Under the pieces are notes generated by a model, which was given only the letters and a program-made list of their open reading frames with translations, was not told the origin of the DNA and did not search any database. The position numbers and the translations under genes are program-made. Shown here piece after piece: positions 45,541 through 53,373 of a stretch of 64,000 nucleotides of DNA. The stretch covers positions 62,001 through 126,000 of the forward strand of contig NZ_PVZB01000014.1 of assembly GCF_003002025.1 (NCBI RefSeq), read 5' to 3'. Origin of the DNA: Paraburkholderia sp. BL25I1N1. GTDB lineage: Bacteria; Pseudomonadota; Gammaproteobacteria; Burkholderiales; Burkholderiaceae. Every line of letters begins with the position of its first letter. Position 1 is the stretch's first letter.

Positions 45541-46464
45541 TTATTCCAGATTCTGTACTTGCTCGCGCATCTGTTCGATGAGCAGCTTCAGGGTCATCGA
45601 CGAATCCGCCAGTTCCTTCGCGGCCGCCTTCGAACCTAGCGTGTTCGCTTCGCGATTGAGCTCCTGCATCATGAAGTCGAGGCGCTTGCCGACCTTGCCG
45701 CCCTTCTGGATCACGTGACGCGTTTCGTTCAGGTGAGCCGTGAGGCGCGACAGTTCTTCGGCGATGTCGATGCGGATGCCGTACATCGTCACTTCCTGGC
45801 GAATCCGCTCATTGATCTCTTCACGCGAGACGATCGTCGCGGCGGTATCCGGCGCGGCGATGCCGAGCGCTTCCTGCAAGCGTTCGACAATCTTCTGCTG
45901 ATGCTTGGCGATCAACTCCGGCACGAGCGGCGTGATCTTCGTGACGATCGCTTCCATTTCGGTGACGTTGGCAAGCAGCATGGTCGCCAGTTGCGCGCCT
46001 TCGCGGGCGCGCACGTCGATCAGGTCGGTGATGGCCTGCTTGCCGCAGGCGAGCACGGCATCGCGCAGCACTTCGGGCGCCACGCCGCTTTCGGCCAGAA
46101 TGCCGGGCCAGCGCAGAATCTCGCCGGTGCGCAGCCGCTCCGCTTCCGGAAACGTCGAGAGCACCGTGCGCTCAAGCACCGCGAGTTGCGTGAGCGCGTC
46201 GTGATTGATCGAACCCGCGTTGGCCGACTGTTCGCTGCGTTGCAGGTTGATACGGATATCGACCTTGCCGCGCGACAGCTTGTTCATCAGCATCTCGCGC
46301 AGCGTGGGTTCACACACGCGCACGTCTTCCGGCATGCGGAAGTTCAGATCGAGAAAGCGCGAGTTCACGGTGCGCAGTTCGACCGATACGCTCACGCCGC
46401 CTGTGCCCGAGTCCGCGACGAGTTCGCGCGTGGCGCTCGCATAGCCAGTCATGCTGTAGATCAT
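45541..46464 (-). CDS. yicC: YicC-family endoribonuclease
   Basis: 307 residues beginning MIYSMTGYASATRE, the standard YicC start; the conserved C-terminal DUF1732 segment reads LDFMMQELNREANTLGSKA. The family (YicC/YloC) has endoribonuclease activity. ATG 46464 is preferred to 46488, since MIYSMTGY is the family start. Divergent from rph across 210 bp. Confidence 0.93.
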   Translation of the reverse strand: MIYSMTGYASATRELVADSGTGGVSVSVELRTVNSRFLDLNFRMPEDVRVCEPTLREMLMNKLSRGKVDIRINLQRSEQSANAGSINHDALTQLAVLERTVLSTFPEAERLRTGEILRWPGILAESGVAPEVLRDAVLACGKQAITDLIDVRAREGAQLATMLLANVTEMEAIVTKITPLVPELIAKHQQKIVERLQEALGIAAPDTAATIVSREEINERIRQEVTMYGIRIDIAEELSRLTAHLNETRHVIQKGGKVGKRLDFMMQELNREANTLGSKAAAKELADSSMTLKLLIEQMREQVQNLE

Positions 46465-46674
46465 CGTATTTCTCGCGATTGTGGCCATGCGTTCAACGAT
46501 GGCCGGAGAGTCGAATCGCCCGGCGTGTACGAGACGCGGGGCGGGGAAACGGCATTATCCCATTTTTGGCGATGGGTCCCCTTGGAGAGTCCCGGCACAC
46601 GCGGGCGGCCGCCCTGCCCGATCGGCTGTAAAATCGCGCTTTCCCCTCCGCTTTTCTTCCTGAACGATCCCAAC

Positions 46675-47415
46675 ATGACCAACGACACCCAACGCCCCAG
46701 CGGCCGCCAGGCCAATCAGCTGCGCGACGTGCGCATTACGCGCCACTACACGAAGCACGCGGAAGGCTCGGTGCTGGTCGAATTCGGCGATACGAAAGTG
46801 ATCTGCACGGCGAGCATTGCCGAGAGCGTGCCGTCGTTTCTGCGCGACCGCGGCCAGGGCTGGCTGACCGCCGAATACGGCATGTTGCCGCGCGCGACGC
46901 ATACGCGCAGCGACCGCGAAGCCGCGCGCGGCAAACAGACCGGCCGCACCCAGGAAATCCAGCGGCTGATCGGCCGCGCGCTGCGCTCGGTGTTCGATCT
47001 GGAGAAGCTCGGCGCGCGCACGCTGCATATCGATTGTGACGTGATCCAGGCCGACGGCGGCACGCGCACGGCCAGCATTACCGGCGCGTTCGTGGCGGCA
47101 CACGACGCGGTGGCCAGGTTGCTGGCCACGGGCCGCATCGAAAGCTCGCCGATCACGGATTACGTCGCGGCGATTTCGGTGGGCGTGTACGACGGACTGC
47201 CGGTGCTGGATCTCGACTACGACGAAGACTCGCAATGCGACACCGACATGAACGTCGTGATGACGGGCGCGGGCGGCTTCGTCGAAATTCAGGGCACCGC
47301 CGAAGGCGTGCCATTTTCGCGCGACGAAATGAATGCGCTACTGGATCTGGCGAGCGACGGCATCAACACGCTGATCGCGAAGCAGAAGGCGGCGTTGGAG
47401 CAAAAGAGTGAGTGA
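46675..47415 (+). CDS. rph: ribonuclease PH
   Basis: 246 residues. 3'-to-5' phosphorolytic trimming of tRNA precursors. RPSGRQANQLRDVRITRHY, GWLTAEYGMLPRATHTR and QADGGTRTASI are diagnostic. The long ORF running in from 45715 is read-through of antisense yicC; ATG 46675 is the real start. Overlaps rdgB by 8 bp. Confidence 0.96.
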   Translation: MTNDTQRPSGRQANQLRDVRITRHYTKHAEGSVLVEFGDTKVICTASIAESVPSFLRDRGQGWLTAEYGMLPRATHTRSDREAARGKQTGRTQEIQRLIGRALRSVFDLEKLGARTLHIDCDVIQADGGTRTASITGAFVAAHDAVARLLATGRIESSPITDYVAAISVGVYDGLPVLDLDYDEDSQCDTDMNVVMTGAGGFVEIQGTAEGVPFSRDEMNALLDLASDGINTLIAKQKAALEQKSE

Positions 47416-48055
47416 GGTTTTTCAACGCAATGGCGCAGCCGGTTCCGGTGCGTCGTTGAAAAAAGTCGTGCTGGCGTCGAACAACGCGGGCAAGCTGCGC
47501 GAGTTCGCGGCGTTGCTCGGCGCGGCCGGTATCGAACTGATTCCGCAAGGCGAGTTGAATGTGCCGGAAGCCGAAGAGCCGCATCCGACCTTCGTCGAAA
47601 ACGCGCTAACGAAGGCGCGCCACGCGTCCAAGCTAACCGGCCTGCCCGCGCTCGCCGACGACTCGGGCCTGTGCGTGCGCGCGTTGCGCGGCGCACCGGG
47701 CGTCCATTCGGCGCGCTACGCGCAACTTGCCGGCGGCGAAAAGAGCGACGCGGCGAATAACGCACGCCTCGTCTCGGCGTTGCAAGGCGAAACAGACCGG
47801 CGCGCGTATTACTTCTGCGTGCTGGCCCTGGTGCGTCACGCGGACGATCCCGAACCGCTGATCGCCGAAGGCCGCTGGCATGGCGAAATGCTGGACGCGC
47901 CGCGCGGCGCGAATGGATTCGGCTACGACCCGTACTTCTTTTTGCCGTCGCTGAATGCGAGCGCTGCCGAACTCGAACCGGCGGTGAAAAACGCCAGCAG
48001 CCATCGCGCGATTGCGTTGCGCCAACTGCTTGCGCGTCTGACGGAGGAAGCGTGA
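47408..48055 (+). CDS. rdgB: XTP/dITP pyrophosphatase (RdgB/HAM1)
   Basis: 215 residues, GTG start inside the end of rph. SNNAGKLREFAALL, the PTFVENALTKARHA box, ADDSGLCV with the catalytic Asp, and GFGYDPYFF are all present. Removes non-canonical purine triphosphates from the pool. Co-transcribed with rph and hemW. Confidence 0.95.
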   Translation: MSEVFQRNGAAGSGASLKKVVLASNNAGKLREFAALLGAAGIELIPQGELNVPEAEEPHPTFVENALTKARHASKLTGLPALADDSGLCVRALRGAPGVHSARYAQLAGGEKSDAANNARLVSALQGETDRRAYYFCVLALVRHADDPEPLIAEGRWHGEMLDAPRGANGFGYDPYFFLPSLNASAAELEPAVKNASSHRAIALRQLLARLTEEA

Positions 48056-49281
48056 TTCCGATCAAACCGGCTCCCGCCGATATCGGCAACGGCGTCATCA
48101 AGGCCTTCACGTCGCCGGGCAGCATCCGGCTGACGTCCCTGCCGCCGCTGGCGTTGTACGTGCATTTCCCGTGGTGTGTGCGCAAGTGTCCGTATTGCGA
48201 TTTCAACTCGCACGAATGGAAAGGCGACACGTTCCCGGAGAACGAATATCTCGACGCCTTGCGCGCCGATCTCGAAATGGCGCTGCCGCTGGTCTGGGGC
48301 CGCCAGGTGCATACGGTGTTCATCGGCGGCGGCACGCCCAGCCTGCTTTCGGCGGCCGGGCTCGATCGCATGCTGTCGGATGTGCGCGCGCTGCTACCGC
48401 TCGACGCCGACGCGGAAATCACACTCGAAGCAAATCCCGGCACCTTCGAAGCCGCCAAATTCGCGCAGTTTCGCGCGAGCGGTGTGAATCGGCTCTCCGT
48501 GGGCATTCAAAGTTTCAACGAAGCGCATCTGAAGGCGCTCGGCCGCATCCACGACTCGGCGCAGGCGCGCCATGCCGTCGAAGTGGCCGCGACCACCTTC
48601 GACAACTTCAATCTCGATCTGATGTTCGCGCTGCCGGGGCAGACGCTCGCCGAATGCCAAGCCGATGTCGAGACGGCGTTGTCGTACGCGCCGCCGCATT
48701 TGTCGCTGTACCACCTGACGCTCGAACCGAACACGTTGTTCGCGAAGTTCCCGCCCGCCCTGCCCGACGACGATGCATCGGCCGACATGCAGGACTGGAT
48801 TCATGAGCGCACCTCCGCTGCGGGCTACGAGCGTTATGAGGTCTCGGCGTATGCGAAGCCGCATCGGCAGAGCAAGCACAATCTGAACTACTGGCGTTTC
48901 GGCGACTATCTCGGCATCGGGGCGGGCGCGCATACGAAGCTGTCGTTTCCGAATCGCGTGCTGCGGCAGGCGCGCTATAAGCATCCGACCACCTTCATCG
49001 AGCAGGCGAAGGCCGGCACGGCGGTGCAGGAAGAGCACGAGGTCGGGACACGCGATCTGCCTTTCGAGTTCATGCTGAACGCGCTGCGGCTGGTGGAAGG
49101 GTTTCCTGTGCATCGGTTTATCGAGCGCACGGGTATGTCGATGACGTCGATCGAACCGGCCTTGCAGGAAGCCGAACGGCGCAAGCTGATTACGCGCGAC
49201 CACGAAAAGATTGCGCCAACACCGCTCGGCCAGGCGTTCCTGAATGATCTGCAGGAGCTGTTTCTGAAAGATCCGCAGTGA
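48052..49281 (+). CDS. hemW: radical SAM heme chaperone HemW
   Basis: 409 residues. Radical SAM cluster CVRKCPYCDFN (CxxxCxxC), IGGGTPSLL, SVGIQSFNEAHLKALGRIH, then the C-terminal HemN-like domain. HemW (formerly called HemN-like) binds heme and delivers it to proteins; the extra Cys of true HemN before CxxxCxxC is not seen. GTGA overlap with rdgB fixes the start at 48052, with a 30-residue extension before the first strand. Confidence 0.94.
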   Translation: MIPIKPAPADIGNGVIKAFTSPGSIRLTSLPPLALYVHFPWCVRKCPYCDFNSHEWKGDTFPENEYLDALRADLEMALPLVWGRQVHTVFIGGGTPSLLSAAGLDRMLSDVRALLPLDADAEITLEANPGTFEAAKFAQFRASGVNRLSVGIQSFNEAHLKALGRIHDSAQARHAVEVAATTFDNFNLDLMFALPGQTLAECQADVETALSYAPPHLSLYHLTLEPNTLFAKFPPALPDDDASADMQDWIHERTSAAGYERYEVSAYAKPHRQSKHNLNYWRFGDYLGIGAGAHTKLSFPNRVLRQARYKHPTTFIEQAKAGTAVQEEHEVGTRDLPFEFMLNALRLVEGFPVHRFIERTGMSMTSIEPALQEAERRKLITRDHEKIAPTPLGQAFLNDLQELFLKDPQ

Positions 49282-49336
49282 TTGCGGATCGACTGGGCGT
49301 CGCAGCGAGGTTTTTTCAGGTTACAATTTAGGGCTT

Positions 49337-49426
49337 GGAGGTGTGGCCGAGTGGTTTAAGGCACCGGTCTTGAAAACCGGCGAAGGAGCAATCTTTCCGT
49401 GAGTTCGAATCTCACCGCCTCCGCCA
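49337..49426 (+). tRNA. tRNA-Ser (TGA anticodon)
   Basis: 90-nt class II tRNA: acceptor GGAGGTG/CGCCTCC, anticodon loop CTTGAAA (TGA), long variable arm, T-arm AGTTCGAATCT, encoded CCA-like end GCCA. Its 3' end marks the left border of the mobile-element region and is a common integration target. Confidence 0.96.
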
Positions 49427-49440
49427 GAACGTCAATGAAT

Positions 49441-49462
49441 ACGGGCCTCTTGGCCCGTTTTT
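49441..49462 (+). terminator. rho-independent terminator of tRNA-Ser
   Basis: 7-bp stem ACGGGCC/GGCCCGT with a TCTT loop and a T5 tail, 14 bp after the tRNA. Confidence 0.9.
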
Positions 49463-49579
49463 CGTTTCTACCCGCCAAAGAACCCGCCATCGTAGACAAC
49501 GCTGTCAAACGCGCTCTGGAATCGCTCCTGAGAATTTTCCGGACGTCTTTTACAGCAAGTGCTATAGTTTGTTTCAGGT

Positions 49580-49601
49580 GTGGATTTGGAGTGGATTTGG
49601 A
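49580..49601. repeat. tandem 11-bp repeat upstream of the ribbon-helix-helix gene
   Basis: GTGGATTTGGA occurs twice head to tail. It lies 33 bp before the RHH start codon and may be its operator, since RHH repressors often bind adjacent short repeats. Confidence 0.55.
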
Positions 49602-49633
49602 GCCAAATCAGCACCTTCCATGGAGGGAAAATT

Positions 49634-49846
49634 ATGGCAAAGCTCACACTTAATGTGTCCGACGAAGTCGCTGACGAAATCGAAAAGTTCGCTCGGCGCG
49701 AAGGCGTTACAAAGACCGAAGCTATGCGCCGCATTCTTTCGCTGGTGAAGGTGTCCAATGAAGAGTCCAAGAAAGGCCGCAGCTTAGGCGTGATCCAAGA
49801 CCACGGCGGAAAGCTTGATGTCGTCGCGAAGCTCATCGGTGTGTAA
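49634..49846 (+). CDS. ribbon-helix-helix DNA-binding protein
   Basis: 70 residues: KLTLNVSDEVADEIEKFARREGVTKTEAMRRIL has the beta-strand, helix and second helix of MetJ/Arc/CopG-type proteins. GGAGGG is 9 nt before ATG 49634; the earlier reading from 49580 lacks support. First gene after the tRNA-Ser; it overlaps nothing and is followed with no spacing by a membrane protein gene, so the pair is co-expressed. Confidence 0.75.
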   Translation: MAKLTLNVSDEVADEIEKFARREGVTKTEAMRRILSLVKVSNEESKKGRSLGVIQDHGGKLDVVAKLIGV

Positions 49847-50137
49847 ATGTCAGATCAAACAGTTGAGGAACTGCTTGATCTGACTGAGTCGGGGGGCGCT
49901 GGTTTTGAAAAGAGCGACGTCAAGAATTTTGACATCGAGAAGGAAAAGATCAATCTCGCGCGGTGGGTCCTTACTGGGCTGGCGACTCTGTTCCTGATAG
50001 CGTGCCTGTTCTATGTCGCCAAGAGCGACTACGTCAGCAATGCCGCGGCCAAAGAGGTCTTTGACTTCGTGAGAGAGGCCTTCCCGCCCATCGTTACGCT
50101 TGTGCTCGGCGCCTACTTCACCAGAAAGAGTGACTAG
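49847..50137 (+). CDS. small membrane protein paired with the RHH regulator
   Basis: 96 residues. The first 40 are charged and cytoplasmic-looking (EELLDLTESGGAGFEKSDV), then two hydrophobic segments, WVLTGLATLFLIACLFYVA and AFPPIVTLVLGAYF, and a basic end RKSD. Its ATG follows directly on the RHH stop codon. The RHH-plus-small-membrane-protein pair could be a toxin-antitoxin or a regulator with its target; nothing in the sequence decides this. No family recognised. Confidence 0.62.
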   Translation: MSDQTVEELLDLTESGGAGFEKSDVKNFDIEKEKINLARWVLTGLATLFLIACLFYVAKSDYVSNAAAKEVFDFVREAFPPIVTLVLGAYFTRKSD

Positions 50138-50160
50138 AGCGTCAATCAGCAACACTAGTG

Positions 50161-50183
50161 AAGCCGCCTTGGGGCGGCTTTTC
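50161..50183 (+). terminator. rho-independent terminator after the RHH/membrane pair
   Basis: Perfect 8-bp stem AAGCCGCC/GGCGGCTT with loop TTGG, followed by TTC. It lies 23 bp after the stop. Confidence 0.85.
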
Positions 50184-50364
50184 AATTTCGGGCAAAGCGG
50201 ATGTCGGCGCTGCCAATCTCCTCGTCAACCAGCACACCAAAGCGTCCCTTTGGTGTAGGCATCCGTGCGCACTTGCCAGGCAGACGCTAAGCAGATCCTT
50301 GCCGGATGCTCCAAGCATTCCTTCAAGCATCCTCGTTGCAGCGCGTTGCCTTGCGTTGCAGGGT

Positions 50365-50396
50365 GTCCCATTTTGGGACTGGTCCCGATTCGGGAC
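50365..50396. repeat. pair of 15-bp palindromes GTCCC-N5-GGGAC
   Basis: Two copies (50365-50379 and 50382-50396) with a 17-bp period, followed by more GTCCC half-sites at 50412, 50423 and 50434. Confidence 0.75.
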
Positions 50397-50480
50397 GGGT
50401 AATAACCCCTTGTCCCGTGGATGTCCCGCGGACGTCCGAGGGACATGCTCCCGCCGTCCTTGGTGACAAGCGCTTTCGTC

Positions 50481-50505
50481 CTCTGTGACAAACTCTGTCA
50501 CAGAG
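50481..50505. repeat. perfect inverted repeat with 10-bp arms
   Basis: CTCTGTGACA and TGTCACAGAG separated by AACTC. No T-run on either side, so a protein-binding site or cruciform rather than a terminator is more likely. Confidence 0.75.
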
Positions 50506-50523
50506 CGCCGACAGAATCTGCCG

Positions 50524-50542
50524 GTAACGCAGCCAGCGTTAC
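50524..50542. repeat. inverted repeat with 7-bp arms
   Basis: GTAACGC and GCGTTAC with a 5-nt spacer; continues into a further GTTACC half-site at about 50550. Confidence 0.6.
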
Positions 50543-50559
50543 ATCGGTGTTACCAGGAT

Positions 50560-50620
50560 GTGACGCCGCGTGACGCACGGTGACGCTCCTGTAACCTACC
50601 GTGAACCTACGGGTAACCGA
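50560..50620. repeat. six degenerate direct repeats with a 10-11-bp period
   Basis: Units begin at about 50560, 50570, 50580, 50591, 50601 and 50612, with the pattern GTGACGC(A/C)CG changing to GT(A/G)ACCTACC. The helical period suggests protein binding on one face of the DNA. Confidence 0.6.
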
Positions 50621-50663
50621 TGGGTTTCCCGGAGCCTTTTCGAGGGGTTGCCAAATCAGCAAC

Positions 50664-50682
50664 GGTTGCTCTTTCAGCAACC
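50664..50682. repeat. inverted repeat with 7-bp arms
   Basis: GGTTGCT and AGCAACC separated by CTTTC; another GCAAC half-site lies directly to the left. Confidence 0.55.
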
Positions 50683-50786
50683 AAGGCCCACGGAAGAAGT
50701 TTCGATCGGGTTACCGAATCCGGAACGGTTACTGGATAGGTCACGGCTTCGGCAAATCGGGAAACAGATGGTGACTCTTAGAGATG

Positions 50787-50909
50787 TACATGCCATGTAA
50801 CTAGGAACGGGCCAAACAGCGTTCAACAGATACACGGCATGTATCTAGAAACGCAGCGCCTGTTACATCGCACGTACTTGATCAAGCGGCCTTAGCTACA
50901 CGCAGTGTA
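50787..50909. repeat. palindrome array 1: four 13-bp sites at the 3' end of the first winged-helix gene
   Basis: Sites: TACATGCCATGTA (50787-50799), TACACGGCATGTA (50831-50843), TACATCGCACGTA (50864-50876) and TACACGCAGTGTA (50897-50909). Start-to-start spacing is 44, 33 and 33 bp, close to four, three and three helical turns. Consensus TACAY-N3-5-RTGTA. The first two are also followed by CTAGRAACG, making longer direct repeats. The fourth lies inside the coding sequence of the winged-helix gene, 13 bp before its stop. Confidence 0.85.
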
Positions 50910-51361
50910 ATAGGCGTCTCGGCCTTCTTGCGGCCCACGGTTTTCTTCGTGCGCGCGATCGGCTCGACAGCCAGATAGGCCCGTCGCGGGAATGCTGCCG
51001 GCGACGCGTCCAGATCCTCGGTGACGTCCAGATCACGCCAAGTAAGCGCATACCATGCGGTCCGCTTCGGAAAAGCGCCCTTGCGCGATTCCCACAGCAG
51101 GCCGTTTGCTATCAGCTCAGCCTTGGCCTTCGTGACCGTGTTCGGCGAGTTCCAGCCTCGCTCGCGCAATTGATCCCAGATGCAGCACAGGCGACCGTTG
51201 TTGCGTCCATTGAACTCCCTGCAGAACTCCAGCAGCAGCGCCCGAGCATAGGCGCTCAGGTTGATATAGCCTTGGCTCTCGAGCACGACATAGGGCACGG
51301 CCGCGAACGTCGAACCATCGCGCTTCTTGGCGTCGGCCTTGTACCGCTTTGAGCGGCTCAT
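50882..51361 (-). CDS. winged-helix protein, replication-initiator-like, copy 1
   Basis: 159 residues. A basic N-terminus (SRSKRYKADAKKRDG) is followed by YVVLESQGYINLSAYARALLLE and RERGWNSPNTVTKAKAELI, a helix-turn-helix of the winged-helix type, then WYALTWRDLD and a basic Lys/Arg tail. It is a paralogue of the protein at 62829-63248 (44 of 91 core residues identical without gaps). Such proteins are found on phage-like islands; a replication-initiation or regulatory role is inferred, not shown. Its 3' end carries the palindrome array. No close ribosome site is evident. Confidence 0.7.
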   Translation of the reverse strand: MSRSKRYKADAKKRDGSTFAAVPYVVLESQGYINLSAYARALLLEFCREFNGRNNGRLCCIWDQLRERGWNSPNTVTKAKAELIANGLLWESRKGAFPKRTAWYALTWRDLDVTEDLDASPAAFPRRAYLAVEPIARTKKTVGRKKAETPITLRVAKAA

Positions 51362-51384
51362 ACATCGACCTCACCAGGTGGATT

Positions 51385-51852
51385 TCAGTAAGCTTCATCG
51401 TTGGCTGCAGGCATCGACGTAAACCGTCGAAGCTGCCAATCACGGATCTGTAGGAGGGCGTTGGCCCACTCGCCCGGCGACAGCGTTCGCCAATCAGGCT
51501 CGGGCTTGGGCCACACGCGTTTGACGCGGAACTGATCGATGTCGTGCCACGCACGAGCAGATGGATTAGCTCTCGGTGCAGGCGTGTACAGCGCCACGAA
51601 AGCCGGCAGATTCGCCATCTTCGCAAGCTCGCGAATAACGCCGGTCGGCTTCTCCTGTCCGATGTCCTGTGCGACCTCAACGAGCGCGAGCGGCAGCTTA
51701 CCGTCATAGCCGTATTCAACGAACAGCACGCTATCGAGATCGGCCATGGTCAGCGACTGAGCCTTCCGATGCCCGATGTATCGACCAATCGATCGCGACC
51801 TGTGCCAGACGCCATAGGCACGGTCGCGGATGAGATGTTGTTCTTCTTGCAT
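51385..51852 (-). CDS. hypothetical phage-island protein
   Basis: 155 residues from ATG 51852 (GAGGAC upstream). The middle reads LDSVLFVEYGYDGKLPLALVEVAQD, which has the strand order and the D...ExA pattern of a restriction-nuclease-like core but with no catalytic Lys, followed by TGVIRELAKMANLPAFVALYTPA. Whether it is a degenerate nuclease fold or something else needs structural comparison. 23 bp before the winged-helix gene in the same direction; the longer reading to 51909 overlaps the next gene. Confidence 0.6.
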   Translation of the reverse strand: MQEEQHLIRDRAYGVWHRSRSIGRYIGHRKAQSLTMADLDSVLFVEYGYDGKLPLALVEVAQDIGQEKPTGVIRELAKMANLPAFVALYTPAPRANPSARAWHDIDQFRVKRVWPKPEPDWRTLSPGEWANALLQIRDWQLRRFTSMPAANDEAY

Positions 51853-51863
51853 GGTGACGTCCT

Positions 51864-52139
51864 CTAGCTCGCGCCGAGCGGTTCTGTCGACAAGCGCCAC
51901 AACGTCCACACTTTTGCATCGTCATCGCCAAGCCGAATTCTTCCCGACTCGACATCTGCCGAGAGCCGACTGAAATTCGTTATCTGGCTAGAGTGAAGCA
52001 AAGCGTAGGAGAGCCACCAAAACGCTGTTTTTCCGCCTTCGTCTTCGACCACCAAACACGCCGGACCCTGAGCGTCGCCGTCGATTGCCCAGGAAATGCC
52101 TGTGGCACGATAGGTCTTCGGAACAGGAGTATTAGCCAT
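51864..52139 (-). CDS. hypothetical phage-island protein
   Basis: 91 residues (MANTPVPKTYRATGISWAID...). A mixed strand/helix protein with FWWLSYALLHSSQITNFSRLSADVESG; no motif recognised. Its start overlaps the end of the S24-like gene, so expression is coupled. Confidence 0.6.
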   Translation of the reverse strand: MANTPVPKTYRATGISWAIDGDAQGPACLVVEDEGGKTAFWWLSYALLHSSQITNFSRLSADVESGRIRLGDDDAKVWTLWRLSTEPLGAS

Positions 52140-52461
52140 TGCGAACCTCCGGCAATCCTAACTGGTCCAGCAGTTCTGCCAGCGAGCAGAAGCAACGTTG
52201 TACGATCGGATAAACGCCGGCAACAGCATTGCGCGGCATGATGGCAGTGGTATCGGGCGTGTACGTATAGACCTGCAGACTCTCTTCGTTCATGCTGACC
52301 AGTTTGCGAATCAGGTAGCCGCCCGCAGAAAGCGCGATGACCACATCAGCATTGGCGCGGGGCACCTCATCTTTATCGAAGATGACCGATTCACCTTTGA
52401 ACATCCGAGGGCTCATGTCATCGCTGTGGACCGCTACGGCGTACCGGGATTGGATGCTCAT
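52132..52461 (-). CDS. S24/LexA-like domain protein without catalytic serine
   Basis: 109 residues resembling only the C-terminal peptidase domain of CI/LexA repressors: VHSDDMSPRMFKGESVIFDKDEVPRANADVV matches the GDSM...G(D/E)-V-VVD pattern, and GYLIRKLV carries the lysine of the dyad. The nucleophile position reads SDDM instead of GDSM, so serine is replaced and self-cleavage should be lost. There is no DNA-binding domain. It might dimerise with or shield another repressor (inference). Overlaps both neighbours by 4-8 bp. Confidence 0.62.
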   Translation of the reverse strand: MSIQSRYAVAVHSDDMSPRMFKGESVIFDKDEVPRANADVVIALSAGGYLIRKLVSMNEESLQVYTYTPDTTAIMPRNAVAGVYPIVQRCFCSLAELLDQLGLPEVRNG

Positions 52462-52964
52462 AATAGTTCTCCGCCAGTCCGAATTGGATATTCAGCCTCA
52501 TGCTCGAGCCACGCCGTCAAGTCGCCAGGATGCAGTTGGTCGACGCACGCACGCAGGGCGAGGACTACCCGCGTAAGGCCATAGCCGTCGATATGTTCGG
52601 CTCTGCGCAGTGTTTCAGCCACGCCGAGCGACCTGAGAATGCCGAACTGGTCGTTGAAGTGAATGACGGCCGCCCCCTCGTCGCAGCCTATGTTGTCGCC
52701 CTGCCAAGTGAAATATGCCGCCTGCCGGACGCAAGTAATTGTCGCTTCAACAGGGTCTCCCTCGTCGAAATGCATCAACGCGCCGTCTGCAAACTTGCTC
52801 GCTTTCTCGTGGCTAGTGAACAGCCCGTACTTTTGGCCGGTCGACAACGACAGCCTCCAACGTGTCGGACGCCATTCGCTATAGGCGATGTATGTCGCCA
52901 TGGATGCCGACAACGCACGAGGCGAGAGTTCGACGCTGGCGGGAACGCTAATAACTGTAGACAT
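52458..52964 (-). CDS. hypothetical phage-island protein
   Basis: 168 residues. Starts MSTVISVPASVELSPRAL; contains ATYIAYSEWRPTRWRLSL and GLFTSHEKASKFADG, then an acidic region. GAGGA is 9 nt before ATG 52964. First gene of the coupled minus-strand run 52964 to 50882. No family recognised. Confidence 0.62.
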   Translation of the reverse strand: MSTVISVPASVELSPRALSASMATYIAYSEWRPTRWRLSLSTGQKYGLFTSHEKASKFADGALMHFDEGDPVEATITCVRQAAYFTWQGDNIGCDEGAAVIHFNDQFGILRSLGVAETLRRAEHIDGYGLTRVVLALRACVDQLHPGDLTAWLEHEAEYPIRTGGELL

Positions 52965-53013
52965 GATGTGTCCTCGATTTAGGTTTTAGGGCGCACCGAC
53001 GACCGGTGCATGC

Positions 53014-53373
53014 CTACAGTACGCCCCGGCCGATGACGACCAATGACGCGCGTCGCGGCGTCGGCGCAGGCTTGCGGCGCAACCGGCGATGCGCGGGGCG
53101 ACCAGGCGCCTGGAGAGCCTTGCGCACCTGATAGTGGACGTCGGACGATCGATCCGCGATCTCCTTCGCAATGCGTGCGGCGAAGCCGTCACAGAACTCA
53201 CGCGCACGCTCCGCGGCATGCTGCGGCTGATCGCACGTCGCCAGCAGTTCGGCCAATGCGCTATCGCGGTAGTCGGCCATGCTGGCGCTCGGGCAAAGCA
53301 ACCAGCGGCGTGCGGCCTCGGCGCCGGCTGCAGCGCAGAACGACATAACGGGTTTGACGTTGCTCTTGTCCAT
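53014..53373 (-). CDS. hypothetical phage-island protein
   Basis: 119 residues. Helical and Ala/Arg-rich (AAAGAEAARRWLLCP, AERAREFCDGFAARIAKEIADRSS), with a strongly basic C-terminus (RRLRRKPAPTPRR) that could bind nucleic acid. It starts opposite the Arc-like gene, with the operator at 53455-53490 between them. No family recognised. Confidence 0.55.
   Translation of the reverse strand: MDKSNVKPVMSFCAAAGAEAARRWLLCPSASMADYRDSALAELLATCDQPQHAAERAREFCDGFAARIAKEIADRSSDVHYQVRKALQAPGRPAHRRLRRKPAPTPRRASLVVIGRGVL

Larger units (their letters stand above)
50184..50786. other. gene-free, repeat-dense stretch beside the first winged-helix gene
   Basis: No ORF here has a ribosome site or a protein-like sequence. 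It holds two GTCCC-5-GGGAC palindromes (50365-50396), further GTCCC boxes about 11 bp apart (50412-50444), a perfect 25-bp palindrome (50481-50505), a GTAACGC/GCGTTAC inverted repeat (50524-50542), six phased 10-11-bp direct repeats (50560-50620) and a GGTTGCT/AGCAACC inverted repeat (50664-50682). This density is what one expects of a replication origin or multi-operator region; no DnaA box was identified by eye. Confidence 0.6.

Noticed and set aside
50142..50501. 119-residue minus-strand ORF and overlapping plus-strand ORFs in the repeat region
   Set aside because: No ribosome sites, includes a terminator hairpin, and composition follows the DNA repeats rather than protein constraints.
50787..50909. 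CRISPR array
   Set aside because: Repeats are 13-bp palindromes, degenerate, with 20-31-bp gaps and only four copies; no leader or cas genes in the window. The same applies to 62721-62846.
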